Assembly: GCA_018266105.1 (NCBI GenBank) | Contig: JAFEBA010000092.1 | Coordinates: 1 to 54,842, forward strand | Source: a bacterium | Lineage (GTDB): Bacteria; Vulcanimicrobiota; Xenobia; Xenobiales; JADMJV01 | DNA: 54,842 nucleotides | Direction: 5' to 3' | Notes under the pieces: model-generated | Database searches by the model: none | The model's input: only the letters and a program-made list of their open reading frames with translations | What the model was told of the DNA's origin: nothing | Translations under genes and position numbers: made by a program | Part shown: piece by piece, positions 15,202 to 23,550 of the stretch | How the letters are laid out: each line of letters opens with the position of its first letter | Position numbering within the stretch: position 1 is the first letter of the stretch

Positions 15202-15837
15202 TTAGCGTTGGGCCAGCACCACCAGATGATTGAGCACGCCGTCCAGTTTAATGCGTGTGAAACCCAGTCGCTCCAGCCAGGCCCGGAGCTGCTGGGCCGT
15301 AAACAGGTGCAGGTGCTCAGGGTTGTCATCCTCGTGGGAGGGAACGCTGAGGATGAGAGCTCGACCGCACACGCGCGCCACTTCTTTTAGGGCCGCCTCC
15401 GGGTTGGCAGTGTGTTCCAGCACTTCCAGCATGGTGACCACCTCGAACTCTCCCTGGGTGAAGGGCATGTTTTCCAGGGGGCACAGCAGAGCGCTCAGCC
15501 GTTCCAGACCGCCGCGCGCGACCGCCTGAAGATCAGCAACGCGGTAATCCAGAACATCCACACAGGTGACTTGTAGCTCTGGAAATTCCTCCAGCAGGGG
15601 CCAGAGGAAGACTCCTCGTCCGGTTCCCAGGTCCAGCAGCCGACTTGGAGCCAGAGCGTGCAGGGCGCCTAGAACCTTGCGCACACGGGGCAACTGATTG
15701 CTGCGCTTGAAACGATGGAGCCTCAATTCAGCTGCCAGGGCCTGCTCAAGCACTTCCTCGTCGCTGCCGGTCAGCCCCAGCTTCCCTCGCGCGTAAGCGG
15801 CGGCGAAATGTTCATAGTGATTGGATAACGAGCTCAT
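15202..15837 (-). CDS. Class I SAM-dependent methyltransferase, end of RNA-repair cassette
   Basis: A 211-aa methyltransferase from ATG 15837, chosen because AGGAGG precedes it by 3 nt; upstream codons are antisense or overlap. Motif I is LLDLGTGRG (67-75), then VTCVDVLD, and MLEVLEHTANPEAALKEVARV with the general methyltransferase-11 layout, ending in LSVPSHEDDNPEHLHLF. Its first 26 bp overlap the HD-Pnk gene, so it is translationally coupled to end-healing and ligation enzymes. Other bacterial RNA-repair operons carry Hen1, a 3'-terminal 2'-O-methyltransferase. This protein lacks the recognisable Hen1 metal site, so a parallel role is a hypothesis; the sequence alone only shows a small-molecule or RNA-type Rossmann methyltransferase. 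Confidence 0.75.
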   Translation of the reverse strand: MSSLSNHYEHFAAAYARGKLGLTGSDEEVLEQALAAELRLHRFKRSNQLPRVRKVLGALHALAPSRLLDLGTGRGVFLWPLLEEFPELQVTCVDVLDYRVADLQAVARGGLERLSALLCPLENMPFTQGEFEVVTMLEVLEHTANPEAALKEVARVCGRALILSVPSHEDDNPEHLHLFTAQQLRAWLERLGFTRIKLDGVLNHLVVLAQR

Positions 15838-16840
15838 GGGCCTCCTGTCGGTCGGGCGGCTCCCAGCGCCGCAGCATGCGTTCCACCACCCCCGCCGGCA
15901 CCGGTCTTGAGCGGGCCAGATTCCGTCGCTCAAGTTCGGCAAATGGCGCTTCCACGTAAACCAGGCGCACCTCGGCTTCATAGTCGAAGCAGAGATCCAG
16001 CGTGCGGTTCCGAATGGATTGACTCAGGTTGGTGGCGTTCCAGATGAAGTCCCGGCCGGCCCGCAGATGCTGACGGGCCAGCTCTCGCGCGGTCTGAATG
16101 ACCTCTCCCTGATCATCGTCGGGAGAGACATCCAACTGCTCGCGCAATCCGTCCAATGAAACCACAGGTTGCCCTTGGCCGTGGTGAGCTATCCAGTGGT
16201 CCTTGCCCGCCGCTGGCAACCCGCTCATGACGGTCACCCGACAACGGGGCTGATGAAAGACCACTCGATGGGGATCGCCGCCCTTGCGGAAGTAGGTGAC
16301 CAGGCTGTGGTCATCGGCGAAGCTGGGCGGATTTTCTCGGGCTAACTGAGCGAAAAGCTCGATTTGGTCGAGCAGTTTTTGCTGATCTCGGCAAATTCGG
16401 CCGCGCGCGTCAGCCCTGGCCAAAATGGTCAGCAAGTCGCAGCGCGTGTTCAAGCCGATGGCCAGAATTTGGGGCTGCCAATCGGTGGCGTCGATCAGGC
16501 GATAGGGCACCATGTGGTAGCGCACCAAGTTGCAGACTTGTTCACGGCGCTGGCGGTCCAGCCCCCTCTGGTAGAGAAACGGGCGTGCCATCTGGGAGCC
16601 CTTGCGAGCATGTCCGGGGCAGCTCAGGTCGGGTTGAAGGCACAGCGGCTTGGCTACGTCATGAAGCCAGGCCGCCCATTCAAGGGTTTCGCGTTCCGGT
16701 TCGGACAAAGCCTGGAAGTCTGGATCGGCCTTGAGGGCGGAAACTACCATCTGAGTGTGGGTGAGGACGTCTCCCTCTCCGTGGTGCTCCGGGTTTTGCG
16801 GGCAGTCTCGCAGGCTGCGCTCCCACTCTGGTTTCAGCAC
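15812..16840 (-). CDS. HD-Pnk: HD phosphoesterase fused to polynucleotide 5'-kinase
   Basis: A 342-aa two-domain end-healing enzyme. Residues 1-165 are an HD phosphohydrolase: His28 (LTHTQ), His60-Asp61 (WLHDVAKP), His77 (GHARKG), His109 (VRYHM) and Asp144 (RADARGR). Residues 200-342 are a P-loop kinase with Walker A GLPAAGKDHW (Lys213), a following SLDGLR (Asp230), FIWNATNLS, and an Arg-rich lid (ERRNLARSRPVP). The architecture equals that of the Runella slithyformis HD-Pnk family, which removes 2',3'-cyclic or 3' phosphates and phosphorylates 5'-OH ends. It overlaps the RNA ligase gene by 7 bp and the methyltransferase by 26 bp. Together heal-and-seal functions are provided. Expected to act in the cytoplasm on broken RNA (or DNA) ends. 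Confidence 0.86.
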   Translation of the reverse strand: MLKPEWERSLRDCPQNPEHHGEGDVLTHTQMVVSALKADPDFQALSEPERETLEWAAWLHDVAKPLCLQPDLSCPGHARKGSQMARPFLYQRGLDRQRREQVCNLVRYHMVPYRLIDATDWQPQILAIGLNTRCDLLTILARADARGRICRDQQKLLDQIELFAQLARENPPSFADDHSLVTYFRKGGDPHRVVFHQPRCRVTVMSGLPAAGKDHWIAHHGQGQPVVSLDGLREQLDVSPDDDQGEVIQTARELARQHLRAGRDFIWNATNLSQSIRNRTLDLCFDYEAEVRLVYVEAPFAELERRNLARSRPVPAGVVERMLRRWEPPDRQEAHELVIQSL

Positions 16841-17604
16841 GTGAAAATGTCCACCTCTGGAGCCAGTTGATTGGGCACGATGGGGCGGTCCAACCAGTGG
16901 CTTTCGCTGTCCACTACAGTGGTCAGAAAACTGGAACGGACGAATTTATAGCGCTCCAGCACCTGCCCCTGCTCCTCCACCTTGATATAAAGGCCCTCGC
17001 TCAGCGGACTGGGGTCGGTCTCGCGCTGCACTCGACCAGCGTCCAGGCCCAGTTCCACTGCCAGTTCCCCCAGCCGAGGCCACCATTCCTGACTCTTATA
17101 GAGCGAATTTGCCAGAAAGTCGAGTAGTTTGCGCGGAGCTTCTCCCGAGTAGAGCACGGGTACCGAGACAACCGGAAGGTCTTTCAGCAGTTCCGCTCGC
17201 TGTTGTGTGTCCAGAAAGAGGTTCAGGGCGCGATCATAGATGTCAAACTCGCAAAAATAGTGGGGCAACCGGTCATAAAAGATGGTGTGCTTGGCGTAGA
17301 GCCACTCACCATACATCAGGTAGCGGCTTCCCAAGCGCTCAAACAGTGAGCCTTGATGCACATTGGCCCAGGTTTTGAAGAGCGCAAAGTGCTTCTCTCG
17401 GGGCCCCCCGTCCAGATAATGGCCCCGACTCTGCAAGCGCAGGTTGCCGTCCTGGTCGAAGGATAAACCGGCGTTGGCTCCATCGAGTTTTTCCTCGACC
17501 ACCAAATAGCGGCCCCTCAGGTGATCGAAATCCACCACCGCGGGTTCGTCTCCGGGCTGGATTCCGGACCCTTGCAGATGGGGGGTGCGTGGGTATTTAA
17601 GCAT
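16834..17604 (-). CDS. ATP-dependent RNA ligase (nucleotidyltransferase family)
   Basis: A 256-aa ligase starting at ATG 17604, overlapping the acetamidase gene by 8 bp; a longer GTG start at 17628 is less likely. The nucleophile motif is VVEEKLDGANAG with Lys39 in KLDG. Further motifs are LRLQSRGHYLDG, MYGEWLYAKHTIFYDRLP (motif III region), EGLYIKVEE (motif IV) and LERYKFVR (motif V with the conserved Lys). This is the RNA_ligase family rather than DNA ligase, with no OB or BRCT domain attached. It seals 3'-OH/5'-phosphate ends, which the adjacent HD-Pnk would create. Target RNA is unknown; tRNAs cut by ribotoxins are a usual substrate class for such systems. Confidence 0.87.
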   Translation of the reverse strand: MLKYPRTPHLQGSGIQPGDEPAVVDFDHLRGRYLVVEEKLDGANAGLSFDQDGNLRLQSRGHYLDGGPREKHFALFKTWANVHQGSLFERLGSRYLMYGEWLYAKHTIFYDRLPHYFCEFDIYDRALNLFLDTQQRAELLKDLPVVSVPVLYSGEAPRKLLDFLANSLYKSQEWWPRLGELAVELGLDAGRVQRETDPSPLSEGLYIKVEEQGQVLERYKFVRSSFLTTVVDSESHWLDRPIVPNQLAPEVDIFTC

Positions 17605-18487
17605 TCTGCCGCCAACGGGCGTGCACACCCACCGTTCCGTTGACCACCTGGGTGATGTGCAGGTGGCAATGGAGACTGGCCAGAGCCATGCACTGCAGTC
17701 GGGTCAGTCCCATTCGGGGGGCCATCCAGTCGAGCATACCCTTTAGGGCCAAGGTCTGAGCCTCTTCCAGACTCTGGCCCAGGCCCAGCACCACCCAATC
17801 GTCGCCCAGCTGGATCAGTGGCTGATTCACGTCCATGTCTACGACTTCGAGAGTCACCGTCGTTTCCATTGGGCATTCGATAGCCGAGCCGGCGCATTCG
17901 CCATCGGCCTGGAGGGCGTGGCCATCTCCGCACGAGAGCAGTCCCCCCTCGACTTCAATAGGCAGATAGAGCACGCTGCCGGCTTGCAAAAGACGACAAT
18001 CCAGGTTGCCGCCCGTGCGCGCGGGCTGCCAGGCAGACTGAGAGCCCGGAAGGTCGCGTGGCATACCCAGCATGCCGGGAAAAGGCGCAGTCCGGACTCG
18101 GTGGCCCAGGTGGCTGGTGGCCCAACCGTCCTGGATGTCCCAGCGTAGAATAAAGGTTTCCTGGTCCAGGCCCAGTCTGCGGTTCAAATCGGCGTTGAAG
18201 AAGTCGTTTCCGCCTGCCAGGGTCCAGCCCCATGGGCCCGGCTCGACGCTCTGGATTTGAATGCGTAGGACACGCCCGGCTCGAGCTCCTTGAATCGCGA
18301 CCGGACCGCACAAGCACGGGCTATCGCCACTGGGGGGCTGTTTCAGGCGAGGTCCGCCCTCGGCCCGGTGGTTTTGCATTCCCCAGGCCACGTCCCAGCT
18401 GCGAAAAGTAACCGTCGAGCCGCTGGGGAGGGACAGGACGGGTGGACGTTCTCGATTGAAGTCGTGGTGAAAGCTCTCTACCAGCAT
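17597..18487 (-). CDS. Acetamidase/formamidase family protein
   Basis: A 296-aa soluble amidohydrolase of the FmdA/AmdA family. Seen in order: GPVAIQGARAGRVLRIQI near 62-79, a central RTGGNLDCRLL, GDGHALQADGE near 190, and the C-terminal CMALASLHCHLHITQVVNG. These are the conserved blocks of acetamidase/formamidase, which releases ammonia from short amides. Length is close to the short bacterial forms. It is the fourth of seven overlapping minus-strand genes: it overlaps the flavoenzyme upstream by 10 bp and the RNA ligase downstream by 8 bp. Its link with RNA repair is unexplained and may simply reflect a housekeeping amine/amide catabolic segment. Confidence 0.83.
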   Translation of the reverse strand: MLVESFHHDFNRERPPVLSLPSGSTVTFRSWDVAWGMQNHRAEGGPRLKQPPSGDSPCLCGPVAIQGARAGRVLRIQIQSVEPGPWGWTLAGGNDFFNADLNRRLGLDQETFILRWDIQDGWATSHLGHRVRTAPFPGMLGMPRDLPGSQSAWQPARTGGNLDCRLLQAGSVLYLPIEVEGGLLSCGDGHALQADGECAGSAIECPMETTVTLEVVDMDVNQPLIQLGDDWVVLGLGQSLEEAQTLALKGMLDWMAPRMGLTRLQCMALASLHCHLHITQVVNGTVGVHARWRQNA

Positions 18488-19614
18488 TGGGCCGCGGCGA
18501 AGCTAAAAGCCTGGCGGTGGCGCTCAAATTCGGGCAAACTGGTGCGACCAAAAATCGCCAGCTCGGCCAGCACCTGACCGGTCAGAGGGGCAAATTTAAA
18601 ACCATGTCCAGAGAAGCCTGCACCCACCACGACCCGGTCATCTTCAGGCCAGTGGTCCAGAATGAAGTCTTCAGTGCAGGTATTGGTGTAAATGCAGGCG
18701 TCGTAGCCGATCAGCCGGGCCTGACCGGACCACTGATGGGCCACGAAGTTTTCCATCAGGTCGCGGGCCGCTTCCTCAGGGATCTGATCTCCCAGTTGAC
18801 GGTCGGGGTCGTCGCCATGAGGTCCCGTGCGATGGCGGGCCAGCTTGACCCCCGGGCGTTCGAACTCGGGCAAACCGTAGAAGCTTGTATCGGCCTGCTC
18901 GCCCGCGTAGACCCATACCGGAAACTGGCCCACTTCGGCGGGCGCATCGATCTCAAAATAGCCGACGTCCTGGTGAGCCGCTCGCAGGTTCGGCTTCAGT
19001 TGGGGGAGCAGGCGGGTGGTCCAGGGTCCCGCTGTAACCACCAGCCGTTCGCATTCGATCCCCCCGCGGTTGGTGTCCAGGTAGAGACTGGAACCTCGTT
19101 CGATGGACTGAACCTGGCAATGCTCCTGAATCTTGTCCTTCAATTGCCCGGCCAGAAAGCGCATGGTCCGGTCGGCGGCTACCACGGCGCAGGTATGGTC
19201 CACCAGCACCTTCGGGCTGTCTGGAAATAGAAAGGGAGGAAAGCGGCGCGCGGCCTCAGCTGGCTCCAGTTCCTCGATCAGGTCGCTGACCTCGGGCACT
19301 TCTCTCAGGCTATCCTGATAGCGAGCGATGCCCGGCCCGAAGAAGATGCCGGGATTTTTGTGCAGCAAGGGTTGACCCGCGGCTTCTTCCCAGGCCGGCC
19401 AGAGCCGGTTGTGCACCAGCTGCATCAGCGCCACATACTTTGAGGTGCTGTAAGAGGAGCGGGTGATGCGTGAGCGTCCGTGGGAGCTGCCCTGGCCGTG
19501 GCCGAACTGAAACTGTTCCAGCAGAGCCAGTTTCTCAACTCCCTGCTTCTTTAAGGCGTAGGCGGTAGCCAGACCATTGATGCCGGCTCCCAGCACCACG
19601 CAGTCATACCTCAT
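18478..19614 (-). CDS. Sarcosine oxidase / N-methyltryptophan oxidase-like flavoprotein
   Basis: A 378-aa FAD enzyme from ATG 19614 (MRYDCVVLGAGINGLATAY carries the dinucleotide-binding GxGxxG). The next blocks are GSSHGRSRITR, typical for monomeric sarcosine oxidase, and CIYTNTCTEDFILD, which contains the Cys used for covalent FAD attachment in that family. The C-terminus has VVVGAGFSGHGFKFAPLTG. These enzymes oxidise N-methyl amino acids, releasing hydrogen peroxide and formaldehyde. It follows the MFS transporter with an 11-bp overlap and precedes an acetamidase, so uptake and breakdown of a small N-substituted amine is a reasonable inference. A longer start at 19641 is possible. Confidence 0.85.
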   Translation of the reverse strand: MRYDCVVLGAGINGLATAYALKKQGVEKLALLEQFQFGHGQGSSHGRSRITRSSYSTSKYVALMQLVHNRLWPAWEEAAGQPLLHKNPGIFFGPGIARYQDSLREVPEVSDLIEELEPAEAARRFPPFLFPDSPKVLVDHTCAVVAADRTMRFLAGQLKDKIQEHCQVQSIERGSSLYLDTNRGGIECERLVVTAGPWTTRLLPQLKPNLRAAHQDVGYFEIDAPAEVGQFPVWVYAGEQADTSFYGLPEFERPGVKLARHRTGPHGDDPDRQLGDQIPEEAARDLMENFVAHQWSGQARLIGYDACIYTNTCTEDFILDHWPEDDRVVVGAGFSGHGFKFAPLTGQVLAELAIFGRTSLPEFERHRQAFSFAAAQCW

Positions 19615-20782
19615 GGTTGCTCTCCTTACTGGTTCGATCACTGGCTTTTGAGAGAATGCCGGTCAATGCAACCAGCAAAGCCATGGCTAAAAACATGTCG
19701 CCCTCGCCGTAGCGGTGGGCCACCGCGCCGGCCAGGGCCGCTCCGGTGGCGTTGCCAGCATCGATGCAGGCAGCCACCAGGCTGACGCCTCGACCTCGTT
19801 CGTGGGCTTCCAGTCGCTCATAGGCCAGAGCGTTGAGCAGTGGATAGACCAGCCCGTAGCCCGCCCCGGCCAGGACACCAATGCTCAGGACCATCAAAGT
19901 GGAGGGCTTATCAACCCACTGCAAGGCACCCAGCCCGGCACTGCCCAGGGCCAGAGAGAAAAGGCAGGGGGCTACCAGCACAGTGGCCCCAAAACGCTGA
20001 GAAAGCTTGCCGCAGAAGGCGCGACCGCAGGCCGCCACCAAGGTCAGCACGACAAACAGGGCGGGCACCGAACCGACACCGATTGATTGCAGATAAGCGG
20101 CCGCAAAGGCGAAGATGCTGCCCACCGCCAGGCCGAAGCTCAGAGAACCGAGCAACGGCCCACGCAGGTTGACTCGGCGAGCCAGCGTCCACAGCGAACT
20201 GTTTGACTGCTCTTCGTTGACCACGTCGCGGGGGGCATCTTTCAGGGTCAACAGCAGCAACAGCGCCACAAAGAAGATGCAGGCCGCAGCAATGAAGACG
20301 TGTTTATCGTCATAGGGGGCCTGGGGACCGCGAATCAGCCCTCCCACCACCGGTCCAATGACGCTTCCCGCCAGTGCGGCGACGCCAAAGTAGCCGAAGA
20401 TGGCGTGCATTTTTTCCGGCGGAGCGTTGTCGGAGATCCAGGCCCAGGCGGCGGTCAGGTAGAGGGCAAATCCTGCTCCCTGCACCACCCGCAGTGGGAA
20501 GATGAAGCGCACATGGGGCGGCACCAGAGCGTAGCCCAATGCGGCCGCAATCAGCAATACGGTTCCCCAGCGCAGAAACACCATGCGTCCACGACGGTCC
20601 AATTCCGGTCCCAACCATGGCTGTAAGAAGACGCTGGCCAGCCAGAAAGCGCCCTCGCATAGTCCAACATGGTACTCCTGGAGTTCGTGGGCCAGCAGGT
20701 AAGGGTTGAGAAAAATGAAGAATGTGGCCCCGCCCATACAGGCCATATTCACCAGAAGCATTCTTTTGAGGGCGCTACTCAT
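19604..20782 (-). CDS. MFS transporter
   Basis: A 392-aa protein with about twelve hydrophobic segments and the MFS motif region after helix 2 (GPELDRRGRMVFLRWG, a variant of the DRxGRR loop). Later AWAWISDNAPPEKMHAIFGYFG resembles the helix 4-5 region of drug or sugar exporters. The second half is preceded by a charged central loop (DAPRDVVNEEQSNSS). Start ATG overlaps the stop of the MMPL gene by 4 bp, and its own end overlaps the flavoenzyme. Substrate unknown. The likely role is import or export of a compound handled by the downstream oxidase and amidase. Confidence 0.85.
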   Translation of the reverse strand: MSSALKRMLLVNMACMGGATFFIFLNPYLLAHELQEYHVGLCEGAFWLASVFLQPWLGPELDRRGRMVFLRWGTVLLIAAALGYALVPPHVRFIFPLRVVQGAGFALYLTAAWAWISDNAPPEKMHAIFGYFGVAALAGSVIGPVVGGLIRGPQAPYDDKHVFIAAACIFFVALLLLLTLKDAPRDVVNEEQSNSSLWTLARRVNLRGPLLGSLSFGLAVGSIFAFAAAYLQSIGVGSVPALFVVLTLVAACGRAFCGKLSQRFGATVLVAPCLFSLALGSAGLGALQWVDKPSTLMVLSIGVLAGAGYGLVYPLLNALAYERLEAHERGRGVSLVAACIDAGNATGAALAGAVAHRYGEGDMFLAMALLVALTGILSKASDRTSKESNHEV

Positions 20783-23502
20783 TCCGGGCCAGGTTCCAGA
20801 ATCGCCGGGCGCCTTGGTGAGATCAGTCGCATGAAGGCCGGCAGCAGGACCAGCGAAGTCACCAGGTTGGCGCCAACGCCGGCCGTCATCAAGAAACCCA
20901 GCGAAGCAATACCCTGGTGCTTGGCCATCATCAAGGTTCCAAACCCGGCCATGGTTACGCAGGCTGAGAGCGCGATGGCGGGTCCGGTGGAGTGGCTGAA
21001 GATGCCATCGTGCGGGTTTTCCAGCAGGCGGTGCACCACGTGCACGCCAAAGATCAGCCCGATCCCCAGGATTAGCGGCAAAGCCATGAAATTGGCGGGG
21101 TTGAAGAGCACGTGGTTATAGGCCATGAGGCCGAGCATCCAGATCACACCCACCACCTTCGGTAAGAGTGCCAGTAAAGTATTTTTCAGATTGCGAAAAT
21201 GCAGGAGCAAAATCAAGGCGATGGCTCCCAGAGCATACTGGCCGCTCTTTTCGAAAGCGCGTTTCAGCGATTCGGTGTGATAGTAAACCATCACCGGAGT
21301 GCCGATCACTTCCGGGTCCACCTTTTGAATCTGGTCTACGAAGACGCGTAGTTCGTCCCGGTCCCAGGGATTCTTCTTGGGATAGATGCGGATCAGGATC
21401 TTTCCGTGCAATCCCAGGCTGCGCATACGAATTGCTTCGGGCAGGTCACGTAGAGTCAGGGGTTGGTCGGCCCGCTGCTCCTTCATAAACTCCAGCATTC
21501 TGCGCAGGTCGCCGTACAGATTGGCCTGGAAGGCGGTGACGCTGTCGGAAATCGGACCTGCCCCCATTTTTTGCAAGGTGGCGAAAAGCGTGTCCAGGAT
21601 CTGCTTGAATTTGACCGCTTCAGCCCGAACCTTCGGGTCGGGAGACTGAATCAGGCGCGGATAGGCTTCCCTGAAGGTCGATTCCAGCAGCATGAAGCCG
21701 TCGGCCATCTTCATCAATCCTTTGCCGGTGCCGCTCTGGGCGGCATCTTCCGGGTTGGGCAGGGGAATGGTCTGAAGCAAGGCGACAATCTCGCGCAGCA
21801 CCGGAGCTTTTTTGTCATAGTCTTTGGGCACCAAAGGAACGACCGATTCCACTCGGGCAACCGAGTGAAGAGCAGAGAACTTCTCGGAGAGCTTCTCGGC
21901 TTGCGGAATATCGTCGGCCAGGGCAACCGCAAAAAGAACGCCGCCTTCCGAGCTGACTAACTTGAGCTCGGTCTGAACCGACTGTAGCGCGGGCGATTGC
22001 AGATGCAGCAGGTTGTAGTCAAAAGTGACCTCGGGCAAATGAATGAGGGACCAGGCCGTGAACAGGGCGCAGAAAGTAGTGACATAACCCGGATAGGCCA
22101 TCATTTTGCTTTCCAGACTGGACAGAATCCAGGCCCAACTGGGACGTGGCTCCTGGTTGGTTTCGTTCTGGCGACGGCGTTCCTGTAGAAAGATCATAGC
22201 CGGTAGCACGCTGCCCATGGCCAGGAAGCTTAAGAGCACGCCCGTGCCGGCAATGGCTCCCAGTTCGGCCACACCGCGAAAGTCCGTCAGGCAGATGGCC
22301 CAGAAGGCAATGGCGGTGGTGATCGCGCCGGTCATGTTCTCCACGCCCGCGTGCCCCATGGTTTCCAGCATGGCCTGATAAGGCTCCAGGCCTCGCGCCC
22401 GTTCTTCCTCGTAGCCGTAGATAAAGTGAATGCCGAAATCGGTGCCCAGGCCGATCAGCATGGTGGCGAAGGTCACCGTCAGGAGGTTGAGGTGGCCGAT
22501 GGCCAGCGTGGTAAATCCAAGCGTCCAGCCCAACGAGAGGGCCAGCGCAAAAAGGGCCATGGCCGGTCGCCACGGGCTGCGGAAAGAAAGCGAGAACATC
22601 AAGATGACCAGCACCAGTGACCAGAGGGTGGCCCGTAGCGAGTCAGAGATAGACGATTCCATCTCATCCTGGTCCAGCACCATCTCCCCAGTGATGCCGA
22701 TGTTCAGCTCCGGATAAGCGGGCTTCAGGTGCTTGACCATTTGACGCAGGTACTGGATGGATGCGCTGGTGTCTTCGCCTGGTCGAGCCAGAATCAGATG
22801 GATTCGATCGTCGTTGATGGTGTTGTAAAAGGCGGTGCGGGTGGCCTCTTTGAAGAAGTCAGGGCTGTCGGCGGTTTCCGGGCCGGAAAAGAAGGCTGAG
22901 GCCCAGGGCGATTCGTACTTGTAGCGTCCGCGAGTCTGCAGCGAATTGACCAGCTGACCCAGGATCGAGTTGAGCACCGGCAGCATCTCTTCCAGATCGT
23001 TGGTGGTAGCGGCCAGCAGCTTGCCGACGTCTCCCTGATTGGAAAGGGCCGAGACCATTCCCTGAGCCTTGGCCAGCGAGTCGCGTAGCTTGACCAGGTC
23101 CTCCAGGTCCAGGTATTGCAGCGCTTGATGGCGCAAAAACGGCAGCTCCACTTTAACGAAGATGTCTGAGTAGAGCTCTGGTCTGGCTTTCAGGCGGCGG
23201 GCCATCTCGTCGGCAAAACTCTCGCGTTGGGCGGTGGTGCCTCCGTCCACCACCACCAGCATCTCTTCGTTTTTGGGAAATTCTTGATTGAAGCGGTCGG
23301 ACAGGGCGCGAAATTTCTCGTTTTGATCGACCAGGGCGGCGCGGTCTGTGAGAAATTCCAGCTTGGCGGAAGAGTAGACCAGACTGGCTACAAACATAAG
23401 TACAGCCAGCAGTAAGACCTTCCAGGGCCCCTTATAGGCAAAGTCCAGAAGGCTCTTGAGCAGGAAGAAACTCCAGCCGCCGTGGTCTTTCCTTTGAGCC
23501 AT
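20779..23502 (-). CDS. RND-superfamily (MMPL/HpnN-like) exporter
   Basis: A 907-aa inner-membrane protein, first gene of the seven-gene minus-strand operon. One membrane segment near residues 28-48, a large periplasmic domain, a helix bundle near 280-420 (ATMLIGLGTDFGIHFIYGYEEER is a typical sterol-sensing-like helix pair), a second periplasmic domain, and a second bundle near 750-890 (LPLILGIGLIFGVHVVHRLLE). The paired G-x-x-x-D/G-F-G-I/V-H segments are characteristic of MMPL and HpnN-type transporters, which move lipids such as hopanoids to the outer membrane. No hopanoid biosynthesis genes are nearby, so substrate is open. It is divergent from the HTH protein at 23551, only 48 bp away. Confidence 0.85.
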   Translation of the reverse strand: MAQRKDHGGWSFFLLKSLLDFAYKGPWKVLLLAVLMFVASLVYSSAKLEFLTDRAALVDQNEKFRALSDRFNQEFPKNEEMLVVVDGGTTAQRESFADEMARRLKARPELYSDIFVKVELPFLRHQALQYLDLEDLVKLRDSLAKAQGMVSALSNQGDVGKLLAATTNDLEEMLPVLNSILGQLVNSLQTRGRYKYESPWASAFFSGPETADSPDFFKEATRTAFYNTINDDRIHLILARPGEDTSASIQYLRQMVKHLKPAYPELNIGITGEMVLDQDEMESSISDSLRATLWSLVLVILMFSLSFRSPWRPAMALFALALSLGWTLGFTTLAIGHLNLLTVTFATMLIGLGTDFGIHFIYGYEEERARGLEPYQAMLETMGHAGVENMTGAITTAIAFWAICLTDFRGVAELGAIAGTGVLLSFLAMGSVLPAMIFLQERRRQNETNQEPRPSWAWILSSLESKMMAYPGYVTTFCALFTAWSLIHLPEVTFDYNLLHLQSPALQSVQTELKLVSSEGGVLFAVALADDIPQAEKLSEKFSALHSVARVESVVPLVPKDYDKKAPVLREIVALLQTIPLPNPEDAAQSGTGKGLMKMADGFMLLESTFREAYPRLIQSPDPKVRAEAVKFKQILDTLFATLQKMGAGPISDSVTAFQANLYGDLRRMLEFMKEQRADQPLTLRDLPEAIRMRSLGLHGKILIRIYPKKNPWDRDELRVFVDQIQKVDPEVIGTPVMVYYHTESLKRAFEKSGQYALGAIALILLLHFRNLKNTLLALLPKVVGVIWMLGLMAYNHVLFNPANFMALPLILGIGLIFGVHVVHRLLENPHDGIFSHSTGPAIALSACVTMAGFGTLMMAKHQGIASLGFLMTAGVGANLVTSLVLLPAFMRLISPRRPAILEPGPE

Positions 23503-23550
23503 GAAGGCTTATCGTGCCCAGTTTAAGCAGGCCAAAACATATTTTCGTTT

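Noticed and set aside
15202..15837. Methyltransferase as true Hen1
   Set aside because: The Hen1 metal-binding His/Glu pattern is not visible; the motifs fit a general class I methyltransferase, so Hen1 identity is not claimed.
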